Shown in pieces: positions 1 through 6,513 of a DNA stretch of 10,554 nt. Position numbers and translations under genes: made by a program. Within the stretch, counting starts at the first letter, position 1, and each line of letters begins with the position of its first letter. The notes below the pieces were generated by a model. That model was not told the origin of the DNA, made no database searches, and saw only the letters and a list, made by a program, of their open reading frames with translations. Source of the stretch: Comamonadaceae bacterium (GTDB taxonomy: Bacteria > Pseudomonadota > Gammaproteobacteria > Burkholderiales > Burkholderiaceae_C); contig CANBQX010000066.1 of assembly GCA_947371775.1 (NCBI GenBank), positions 1-10,554 of the forward strand. Reading direction: 5' to 3'.

Positions 1-1748
1 CTGATAAAGCTCACCACCCCCCGGCCGCCGCCTTTTTCGGCAATGCGGCGTTCGGCCAATCGGAAGAAGCGCACATACAGATCGTCGAGGTTGAACTTTT
101 TGATACCCCAGTCTTTGACCAGGCCCGCTTTGTAGGGTGCCACCAGGTCGTGCTCTTCGCCCAGCGCCACGCCACCAAAAGCGTCATACGGCGGGTTGCC
201 CAGAATGACGATGATTTTCTGGTCGCGTTTGATGTGGTCGGCGGCGTCGCGCTCCTGGTCAAACTCCGGAAAAGGAAGTACCTCGTTTTTCGGCTCTTTG
301 GGCGGCTCCCAGCCCGTTAGCGCATTCGTCAGGTACACCCCGGCGCGCTCCTCGCTGCCGTCGGCCCGCTGGCCCAGGGGCGCACCCCACTGGCGCAGCA
401 GCAGGCCCAGCTGCAAATGCGCCACCACGTAAGGCGCAGGCAGCAGCTCAAAGCCAAAAAGTCGGGTGAGAGCCGCTTCTTTGAGCTGGTGCGCCACCAG
501 TGCGTCGGCGCCCTGGCGCTTCAGCTTTTCACCAATCAGGCGCAATACTTCGACCAAATAGGCACCGGTGCCACAGCAAGGGTCAAGGACCACGACCTTG
601 GGGTCGGCCAGACCGTCGCGCAGACCGAGCTCGCTTTGCAGCACCTGGTCCACCCGTGCCACCTGGTAGCGCACGATTTCTTCGGGGGTGTACCAAACGC
701 CGAGCTTTTTGCGCAGTTCGGGGTCAAAGGCGGCTAAGAAGGGTTCGTAAAAGTACTGGATGGAGCGCGTGGTCTCGAACGCCTTAAAAAAGGAGGCAGT
801 GTCCACGCGGTTCAAGGCATCGGCCGTCCAGTCCAAAACGTCGGTGAGCTTGAGGGCTTTGAGCTTGGCGGGTTGTGAGAGTTGCCCAAAGAGTGCGGCG
901 ATCATGGGCACGTTGAGGCTGTGGGCGGCGCTTTTCCAGTCAAAGTTTGCGTCACCGTCGGAGCCCGAGGCGTCTTCATGGCGCAATACCCACGCAGAGA
1001 ACACGCCATAAAACAAGGTTTGTACCAGCGTGGAACGGAAAAAGTGGGCTCCTTCGGCGGCGGTGAAGCGCACGCCAAGAGACTTTTCAAGGCTGCTTTG
1101 CAGGCTCGCGAGTTGCTTAGAGGCCTGCTCGCTGGCGTTCTCCACCCGGTAACGGGCTTCACGGGCGTAGCTGGCCAAGAGAGCCGCCAGGTCTTTGGGG
1201 TCGCTGAGCGGCGCGTTGTGCTGCAGTACCCGCTGCAAAAAGTCGTGGAAGGCCTGGCCATGCAGCTGCTGGGCCTTGCTTGGATGGGCTGCAAGCTCGT
1301 TCCAAAACTGGGTTTCGTTGTCGGCCAAAGTGAAGCGTTCCAGAAACACCCGTTTGCCCTGGCGCTGACCCACAAGCTGCCAGTCGCGTAAATTGGTGAC
1401 CAGCACCAGTTTGTAGCGATTCCAGTATTTGGCGACCTGGGCACTGGTGGCGGTGTCGTCAACCGCCTCAGCGGGGCTCTTGATTTCAATCACGCCGCGC
1501 GCAGGCATGGCCAGGTCTTTGACGGCGCTGTGGCGCCGGTCAAACTGTTCGGCCGTGAAAAGTCCGCCGTCCGGGTTGCCTGCGCCCAAGTCTTTGAGTT
1601 GCATCACACAAAGCACCTTGGGCTTGAGCTGTGCGCCTACGCTGTCGAGTAAATTGTTAACAGCCGTGTAATAAGATGTTTCCTTGGTTCCACCCGCGCT
1701 ACGGTGCACTGCGGCGCAGTCGGACAAAAATGTTGCCAGAGGCGTCAT
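1..1748 (-). CDS. Single-chain restriction-modification enzyme (N6-adenine DNA methyltransferase with N-terminal nuclease), 3' part missing
   Basis: The minus strand reads open from an ATG at 1746-1748 to the left edge, giving 582 residues with no stop. An AGGAAG ribosome-binding site lies 8 nt upstream. The N-terminus looks like a PD-(D/E)XK nuclease: PDGG with D60, then VIEIKSP with E88 and K90, and a hydrophobic strand ending in VTNLRDW. D78 also gives a D-x9-ExK spacing. A mostly helical region of about 300 residues follows. Then come methyltransferase motif I, DPCCGTGAYL (D389-L398), and catalytic motif IV, NPPY (518-521). The motif I to IV order is that of gamma-class N6-adenine methyltransferases. 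Seen: both catalytic signatures in one chain and no Walker A motif between them. Known: such chains occur in type IIG/IIL enzymes, with target recognition at the C-terminus. Inference: it cuts and methylates DNA. The target-recognition part lies outside the window. It could also belong to a helicase-free relative of the type ISP group. Confidence 0.85.
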   Translation of the reverse strand, partial: MTPLATFLSDCAAVHRSAGGTKETSYYTAVNNLLDSVGAQLKPKVLCVMQLKDLGAGNPDGGLFTAEQFDRRHSAVKDLAMPARGVIEIKSPAEAVDDTATSAQVAKYWNRYKLVLVTNLRDWQLVGQRQGKRVFLERFTLADNETQFWNELAAHPSKAQQLHGQAFHDFLQRVLQHNAPLSDPKDLAALLASYAREARYRVENASEQASKQLASLQSSLEKSLGVRFTAAEGAHFFRSTLVQTLFYGVFSAWVLRHEDASGSDGDANFDWKSAAHSLNVPMIAALFGQLSQPAKLKALKLTDVLDWTADALNRVDTASFFKAFETTRSIQYFYEPFLAAFDPELRKKLGVWYTPEEIVRYQVARVDQVLQSELGLRDGLADPKVVVLDPCCGTGAYLVEVLRLIGEKLKRQGADALVAHQLKEAALTRLFGFELLPAPYVVAHLQLGLLLRQWGAPLGQRADGSEERAGVYLTNALTGWEPPKEPKNEVLPFPEFDQERDAADHIKRDQKIIVILGNPPYDAFGGVALGEEHDLVAPYKAGLVKDWGIKKFNLDDLYVRFFRLAERRIAEKGGGRGVVSFI

Positions 1749-1935
1749 GTCTTTTTCTTCCTGGTACTTTTTTTATGGCGAATGCACCCCATGTACCGGG
1801 CAGACTGCATCGTGTTTTTGGATTTCTATTGGCATTTTCAAAACAAAAATGATTTTGACTAGTAAATAGCCGTAACACGACGCCGCGCCTTCTTTTTTTC
1901 TTGCTTCAACCCCTATTTACCAAGGCTGACTCTGA
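1749..1935. other. AT-rich divergent intergenic region with overlapping inverted repeats
   Basis: This 187-bp gap separates the divergent starts of the restriction-modification gene and gshA, so promoters for both should lie here. It is clearly richer in A and T than the flanking genes. Two small overlapping inverted repeats are visible: CATTTT (1833-1838) with AAAATG (1846-1851), and TCAAAA (1838-1843) with TTTTGA (1853-1858). A TTGACT hexamer at 1855-1860 on the plus strand and a TTGAAA at 1836-1841 on the minus strand resemble -35 boxes, but I found no convincing -10 box at the right distance for either. The start codon of gshA has AAGG (1922-1925) upstream, at a rather long distance. Confidence 0.4.
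1757..1762 (-). promoter_or_regulatory. Ribosome-binding site of the restriction-modification gene
   Basis: On the minus strand this reads AGGAAG, 8 nt before the ATG at 1748. It is a good Shine-Dalgarno match and fixes the start of the restriction-modification gene. Confidence 0.6.
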
Positions 1936-3222
1936 ATGGTCCCCCACCTCGTCACTGCACTGACTGGCCCCATCAACGAGCTGGAGCAGCGCGTGCTCGA
2001 CACCATGCCTGCCATTGAGCGCTGGTTCCGGCTGGAGTGGATGGAGCACACACCACCGTTTTATGCCTCGGTGGATGTGCGCAATGCGGGCTTCAAGCTG
2101 GCGCCCGTGGACACCGACTTTTATCCCAGTGGCTGGAACAACCTGACACCGGCCATGCTGCCGCTGGCGGTGCAGGCGGCCATGGTGGCCATTGAAAAAA
2201 TCTGCCCCGAGGCGCGCAACCTGCTGATCATTCCCGAGCACAAGCCAAACAACACTTTTTACATGAGCAACCTGGCGCAGTTGCGCCGGATATTCCATAT
2301 GGCCGGGCTCAATGTGCGCATTGGCTCCATCAGCCCCGAGGTGAAAAAAGCCACTGAGATCGTGTTGCCCGGTGGTGAGTCGATTTTGCTGGAGCCGGTG
2401 GTTCGCAGCAAAGGCCGCATTGGCGTCAAAGACTTTGACCCCTGCACGATTTTGCTGAACAACGATTTGCACGCGGGCATCCCCGGCATCCTGGAAGACT
2501 TGCACCAGCAATATCTGCTCCCGCCCTTGCACGCCAGCTGGACAACGCGGCGCAAGAGCAAACATTTTCAGTGCTACGAAGAAATCGCCAAGCGCTTTGG
2601 CAAGCTGATCGGCATCGACCCTTGGCTCATCAACCCCTTGTACGAGACCTGTGCGGACGTGGATCTGGCGACTCCGGACGGCGTGGCCAAGCTCACCGCG
2701 GGTGTCGACGCCTTGCTGACCAAAATCCGGCGCAAGTACAAGGAATACGGCATCAAAGAAAGGCCCTTTGTGGTCGTCAAGGCCAACAACGGCAGCAGCG
2801 GTCGGGGCCTGATGACGGTGCGCGAGAGCAAAGACATTGCCGCTCTGTTGAAAAAAACCGGTGCCGATAGCCTGGTTCAGGGCGGTGTGCAGGAGCTGAT
2901 CGTGCAAGAAGGGGTGTTGACCCACGAGCGCATGAACGACGCGGTGGCCGAGCCCGTGGTGTATTTGATGGACCGCTATGTGGTGGGTGGCTTTTACCGC
3001 GTGCATGCCGAGCGCGGCATTGACGAAGACCTGAGTGCGCCGGGCTCGAGCTATGTGCCACTGGCCTTCGGCAGCAGCGCCCAATTGCCCCAGCTGGGGG
3101 TGCGCCCTGGTGCAAGCGAGCCCAATCGCTTTTATATGTACGGCGTGGTCGGGCGTTTGGCCATGCTGGCGGCCAGCTACGAGCTGGAAGCGACCGATCC
3201 AGAGGCCGATCTAGAGCTCTGA
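1936..3222 (+). CDS. gshA: Glutamate-cysteine ligase, proteobacterial GshA family (PF08886 type)
   Basis: This 428-residue cytosolic enzyme catalyses the first step of glutathione synthesis, the ATP-dependent joining of L-glutamate and L-cysteine to gamma-glutamylcysteine. The sequence has the hallmarks of the GshA family of betaproteobacteria and Acidithiobacillus, which is unrelated in sequence to E. coli GshA: an N-terminal PINELEQRVLD (12-22), APVDTDFYPSGWNN in the first 75 residues, PFVVVKANNG (277-286), and NDAVAEPVVY and GGFYRVH near residues 335-355. The start is ATG 1936, with AAGG about 10 nt upstream, and the length is normal. The glycine-rich loop after K282 reads NNGSSGRG, whereas I recall the family usually having DAGTYGMG; this should be checked. 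A likely terminator follows the gene, so it may be transcribed alone. The companion gene gshB lies 3.3 kb downstream on the same strand. Confidence 0.93.
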   Translation: MVPHLVTALTGPINELEQRVLDTMPAIERWFRLEWMEHTPPFYASVDVRNAGFKLAPVDTDFYPSGWNNLTPAMLPLAVQAAMVAIEKICPEARNLLIIPEHKPNNTFYMSNLAQLRRIFHMAGLNVRIGSISPEVKKATEIVLPGGESILLEPVVRSKGRIGVKDFDPCTILLNNDLHAGIPGILEDLHQQYLLPPLHASWTTRRKSKHFQCYEEIAKRFGKLIGIDPWLINPLYETCADVDLATPDGVAKLTAGVDALLTKIRRKYKEYGIKERPFVVVKANNGSSGRGLMTVRESKDIAALLKKTGADSLVQGGVQELIVQEGVLTHERMNDAVAEPVVYLMDRYVVGGFYRVHAERGIDEDLSAPGSSYVPLAFGSSAQLPQLGVRPGASEPNRFYMYGVVGRLAMLAASYELEATDPEADLEL

Positions 3223-3266
3223 ATTTGGCGCCGTCGAGCGCGGCTTGTCGCACAGGCGACCTTTGT

Positions 3267-3290
3267 TGCTGCGGCGCAGCATTTTCTTTT
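3267..3290 (+). terminator. Probable intrinsic terminator after gshA
   Basis: A 6-bp stem TGCTGC/GCAGCA (3267-3272 and 3276-3281) with a GGC loop is followed directly by TTTTCTTTT (3282-3290). It lies 45 nt after the gshA stop. Just upstream, GTCGC (3247-3251) and GCGAC (3256-3260) form a second 5-bp hairpin with a four-base loop, followed by CTTTGTT. The two in tandem fit a termination region that separates gshA from kup. The stem is short, so read-through is possible. Confidence 0.5.
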
Positions 3291-3317
3291 GCATTTTTGC
3301 CCAAACTACCGTTTTTC

Positions 3318-3344
3318 GAGCGCAGCAAAGGCACAATGGCGCTC
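3318..3344 (+). promoter_or_regulatory. Inverted repeat and possible -10 box in the kup leader
   Basis: GAGCGC (3318-3323) and GCGCTC (3339-3344) are perfect 6-bp inverted arms separated by 15 nt. CACAAT (3332-3337) between them resembles a -10 box, but no good -35 box sits at the right distance. If transcription starts near 3344, the arms flank the -10 box and could serve as a regulator site. If it starts upstream, they could form a leader hairpin. Both readings are inference. Confidence 0.25.
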
Positions 3345-3379
3345 CCTCATTGAACGGAAACTGGGGTTCCTAAACACCC

Positions 3380-3384
3380 CGGGG
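3380..3384 (+). promoter_or_regulatory. Ribosome-binding site supporting the TTG start of kup
   Basis: A GGGG run ends 6 nt before the TTG at 3391. It is part of the palindrome CCCCGGGG (3377-3384). No ATG or GTG lies between here and the first conserved residues of Kup, so this weak purine-rich site is the best support for the chosen start. Confidence 0.4.
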
Positions 3385-3390
3385 CATAGT

Positions 3391-5259
3391 TTGTCAGTAT
3401 CGAAGTCGTCTCTAACAGCGCTCACCCTGGGCGCCATCGGTGTCGTGTACGGCGACATCGGAACCAGCGTGTTGTATGCCTTCAAAGAAGTGTTTGTAAG
3501 TGGGCACGTGCCCATCACCGAGGCCAACGTGCTGGGTGTGCTGTCCATGTTTTTTTGGGCTCTGGCGATAGTGGTGTCGCTCAAGTATGTGGCACTCATC
3601 ATGCGGGCGGACAACAACGGCGAAGGCGGCTTGATGGCGCTGCTGGCGTTGGCCTCTTTGTCCACGCAGAAAAATCCGCGGCTGCGTGGAGTTTTGGTGG
3701 TGCTGGGCGTATTCGGCGTGGCGCTGTTTTTTGGCGACGGTGTGATTACGCCCGCCATTTCGGTGCTGTCGGCGGTGGAGGGTCTGGAAATCATTACCCC
3801 TGCCGCCAAGCCCTACGTGGTGCCGCTATCGCTGATTGTGCTGGTCCTGTTATTCATGGTGCAGCGGCGGGGTACGGATGACATCGGCCGCTTTTTCGGT
3901 CCAATCACCGTGGTGTGGTTTGCTGCGATAGCGGCAGTGGGTGTGGTGCAAATCGTTCAGCACCCTTCTGTGTTGCTGGCAATTTCGCCGCTGTATGCGC
4001 TGCAGTTCTCCTATGACTACTACCACTTGGCGTTTTTGACTTTAGGCGCCGTATTTTTGTGCCTTACCGGTGCAGAAGCACTCTACGCGGACATGGGCCA
4101 CTTCGGCAAACAGCCGATTCGCATTGCGTGGTTCGGGCTGGTGATGCCTTCCTTGGTCTTGAACTACTTCGGCCAAGGCGCTTTGGTGCTCAACGACCCG
4201 GCCGCAGCGTCGAATCCCTTTTTCATCATGCTGCCCGAGTGGTCATTGATTCCCATGGTGGTACTGGCCACTGCGGCCACCGTGATCGCATCACAGGCGC
4301 TGATCTCGGGGGCTTTTTCGGCGACCAAGCAGACGATTCAACTCGGCTTTTTGCCGCGCCTGTCCATCATGCACACCTCTATCAGGGATATGGGCCAAAT
4401 CTATATCCCGGCCGTCAACTGGACGCTTCTGGCGGGTGTCGTACTGGCGGTAGGGCTGTTTGGGTCGTCCACGGCATTGGCCGCGGCCTACGGCATTTCG
4501 GTCAGCATGGTGATGATCATTACGACCATCATGACGTTTTTCGTTGTGCGCTATGGCTGGGGCTATCCGCTGCCGGTGTGCATTGCAGCCACGGGCGTGT
4601 TTGTGCTGATCGATGGTTTGTTTTTTGCCTCCAATCTGCTCAAGATCGCGCAAGGCGGCTGGTTCCCTCTCGCCATGGCCGTGGGCTTGTACGTCATCAT
4701 GTCCACGTGGAAAGACGGCCGCGCACTGTTGAACTCTAAGCTCAAGGCCGACTCGATGGATTTGTCCAGCTTTCTGGAAGCGGTATTTGTCAGCCCCCCC
4801 ATGCGGGTGGAAGGCACAGCGGTCTTTTTGATCGCCTCCACCGGCACCGTGCCCAACGCGCTGTTGCACAACCTCAAGCACAACAAGGTGCTGCACGAGA
4901 CCAATTTGTTCGTCACCGTGCGCAACCATGAGGTGCCATGGATCGGGCTGGACAAGCGCATTGAGATCGAGCGCCTGGGGCATGACTGCTGGCAGGTGCT
5001 GATCAACTACGGCTTTAAAAACGACCCCGATGTGCCGCGTGCGCTCGAGCAGCTCAAAGGCCGTGGCGTGTCGTTGGATCCCATGATGACGAGCTACTTC
5101 CTGTCGCGCGACACCGTGGTGCCCACCCTGGGCGAGGGCATGGCCCCGTGGCGTGAAAAGCTGTTTGCCCAGATGCACCACAACGCCAGCAGTGCCGCTG
5201 ACTTCCTGAGTCTGCCCAGCAACTCGGTGGTTGAGCTGGGCTCCAAAATCGAAATCTAA
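3391..5259 (+). CDS. kup: Kup/Trk-type low-affinity potassium uptake protein
   Basis: Kup proteins (KUP/HAK/KT family) are inner-membrane K+/H+ symporters with about 12 membrane segments and a cytosolic C-terminal domain. Seen here: GVVYGDIGTS (17-26) in the first membrane segment, GDGVITPA (115-122), long hydrophobic segments up to about residue 455, and a soluble tail to residue 622. I chose TTG 3391 as the start. It gives 622 residues, the same length as E. coli Kup, and puts the conserved GDIGTS motif where the family has it. The frame stays open upstream to a TTG at 3289, but those 34 extra residues do not resemble Kup and overlap the terminator after gshA. benE follows after 6 nt, so the two are very likely co-transcribed. 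The gene is intact. Confidence 0.95.
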   Translation: MSVSKSSLTALTLGAIGVVYGDIGTSVLYAFKEVFVSGHVPITEANVLGVLSMFFWALAIVVSLKYVALIMRADNNGEGGLMALLALASLSTQKNPRLRGVLVVLGVFGVALFFGDGVITPAISVLSAVEGLEIITPAAKPYVVPLSLIVLVLLFMVQRRGTDDIGRFFGPITVVWFAAIAAVGVVQIVQHPSVLLAISPLYALQFSYDYYHLAFLTLGAVFLCLTGAEALYADMGHFGKQPIRIAWFGLVMPSLVLNYFGQGALVLNDPAAASNPFFIMLPEWSLIPMVVLATAATVIASQALISGAFSATKQTIQLGFLPRLSIMHTSIRDMGQIYIPAVNWTLLAGVVLAVGLFGSSTALAAAYGISVSMVMIITTIMTFFVVRYGWGYPLPVCIAATGVFVLIDGLFFASNLLKIAQGGWFPLAMAVGLYVIMSTWKDGRALLNSKLKADSMDLSSFLEAVFVSPPMRVEGTAVFLIASTGTVPNALLHNLKHNKVLHETNLFVTVRNHEVPWIGLDKRIEIERLGHDCWQVLINYGFKNDPDVPRALEQLKGRGVSLDPMMTSYFLSRDTVVPTLGEGMAPWREKLFAQMHHNASSAADFLSLPSNSVVELGSKIEI

Positions 5260-5265
5260 GCGCCG

Positions 5266-6480
5266 GTGCAGTTTTTCAAAGACGTCAGCTGGTCCAGTTT
5301 TACCGCCGGTTTTGTGGCGGTGCTGGTGGGCTTTACCAGCTCGATTGCCATTGTGTTTCAGGCTGCCCAGGCTTTTGGCGCCACACCGGCCATGCTGGCG
5401 TCGTGGCTTTGGGCCATCAGCATCGGCATGGGGCTGACCACGGCGCTGCCCTCTTTGTGGCTGCGCAAGCCTGTCATGGTGGCCTGGAGCACGCCTGGTG
5501 CTGCGGTGCTGGCCAGTGCCGGTGTGGTGGGTGGCTTCTCCATGGGCGATGCGGTGGGCGCTTTCATGATGAGTGCTGCGCTGATCGTGCTGGTGGGGGC
5601 GACCGGCTGGTTTGAGCGGATCATGAACCGCATTCCCGTGGCCCTGGCCAGTGCGCTGCTGGCCGGCGTGTTGGCGCGCTTTGGTTTGGCAGGCTTTAGC
5701 GCCGCGCAATCAGCCCTGCCGCTGGTGGTGCTGATGCTGCTGACCTATTTGCTGGGCAAGCGCTTTGCACCGCGTTATGCGGTGCCCGCCACCTTGCTGT
5801 TTGCGGTGCTCTTTGTGGCGGCGCAAAACGGTTTTTCGCAGGTGGACGTGCCCTTGGGGCTGACCTGGCCGGTGTTTGTGGCCCCCGTCTTTTCATGGCC
5901 TGCCTTTGTGAGCCTGGCGCTGCCCTTGTTTATTGTGACCATGGCCTCCCAAAACCTGCCCGGTGTGGCGGCCATTCGCGCCTCCGGCTTTGGGGACGAA
6001 CGGGCCCATGGCGGCGAAGCAGGCATTCCGGTGTCCAAAATCATCACCCTCACCGGCCTGGCCACACTCTTGCTGGCGCCGCTGGGTGCGTTCTCACTCA
6101 ACCTGAGCGCGATTACCGCGGCAATTTGCATGGGGCCCGAGGCGCATCCAGACCGCGCACGGCGTTACACGGCTGCAGTGTCGTGTGGTCTGCTGTACAT
6201 CGCCTTGGGCCTGTTTGGCGCGACCATCATGGCGCTGCTCACCGCCTTTCCTAAAGAGCTGGTAGCCGCCATTGCCGGCCTGGCGCTCATGGGAACGATT
6301 GGCAGTGCACTCTCTGCGGCCCTGCACAAAGAGTCGGACCGCGAGGCCGCCATGGTGACCTTTTTGATCACGCTCAGCGGCGTGGTGGTGGGCGGTGTGG
6401 GCTCGGCGTTTTGGGGTGTGGTTGCCGGTGCCATGGCTTTGGCTGTGCAACACTACCGCCCCAAGCAGCACAGCGCATAA
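5266..6480 (+). CDS. benE: BenE-family benzoate/H+ symporter-like permease
   Basis: This 404-residue, highly hydrophobic inner-membrane protein carries the signatures of the BenE family (PF03594): AWSTPGAA (73-80), SQNLPGVA (228-235) and TAAICMGPEAHPD (284-296). The opening FTAGFVAVLVGFTSS also matches the usual family start, which supports GTG 5266, although no clear ribosome-binding site precedes it. The start lies 6 nt after the kup stop, so translation is probably coupled to kup. Known: family members such as Acinetobacter BenE import benzoate with protons, while many others, including E. coli YdcO, have no proven substrate. No aromatic-degradation gene is visible beside it. The operon partners are K+ uptake and glutathione synthesis, so benzoate as the substrate is only a family-level guess. 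It is intact and of normal length. Confidence 0.92.
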   Translation: MQFFKDVSWSSFTAGFVAVLVGFTSSIAIVFQAAQAFGATPAMLASWLWAISIGMGLTTALPSLWLRKPVMVAWSTPGAAVLASAGVVGGFSMGDAVGAFMMSAALIVLVGATGWFERIMNRIPVALASALLAGVLARFGLAGFSAAQSALPLVVLMLLTYLLGKRFAPRYAVPATLLFAVLFVAAQNGFSQVDVPLGLTWPVFVAPVFSWPAFVSLALPLFIVTMASQNLPGVAAIRASGFGDERAHGGEAGIPVSKIITLTGLATLLLAPLGAFSLNLSAITAAICMGPEAHPDRARRYTAAVSCGLLYIALGLFGATIMALLTAFPKELVAAIAGLALMGTIGSALSAALHKESDREAAMVTFLITLSGVVVGGVGSAFWGVVAGAMALAVQHYRPKQHSA

Positions 6481-6500
6481 AGACCCACCGGTCTGTCTTT
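6481..6500 (+). other. Small hairpin between benE and gshB
   Basis: AGACC (6481-6485) and GGTCT (6490-6494) form a 5-bp stem with a CACC loop. The outer pair AAAGAC (6479-6484) and GTCTTT (6495-6500) is a competing fold. It sits in the 33-nt gap just upstream of the GAGAAG (6502-6507) before gshB. It is too weak for a confident terminator and may be an RNA processing or attenuation point, or chance. Confidence 0.25.
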
Positions 6501-6513
6501 TGAGAAGCCTCCC

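Noticed and set aside
902..1489. 195-codon minus-strand frame
   Set aside because: It is a different frame on the same strand as the restriction-modification gene. The methyltransferase and nuclease motifs all fall in the other frame, which is open for the full 1748 bases.
1684..1869. 61-codon plus-strand frame across the restriction-modification start and the divergent gap
   Set aside because: It overlaps the supported minus-strand start, has no ribosome-binding site, and its product resembles no protein I recognise.
1906..3084. 392-codon open frame on the minus strand
   Set aside because: It lies antisense to gshA, which has clear family motifs. High GC and biased third positions produce long antisense frames. 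Its product is rich in His, Gln and Arg with no known motif.
3377..3384. CCCCGGGG palindrome as a regulator site
   Set aside because: An 8-bp GC palindrome is common by chance in GC-rich DNA. It is mentioned only as part of the kup ribosome-binding region.
4291..5709. 472-codon open frame on the minus strand
   Set aside because: It spans the kup-benE junction antisense to both genes, and its product is low in hydrophobic residues and rich in His, Arg and Gly, as expected for a shadow of membrane-protein genes.
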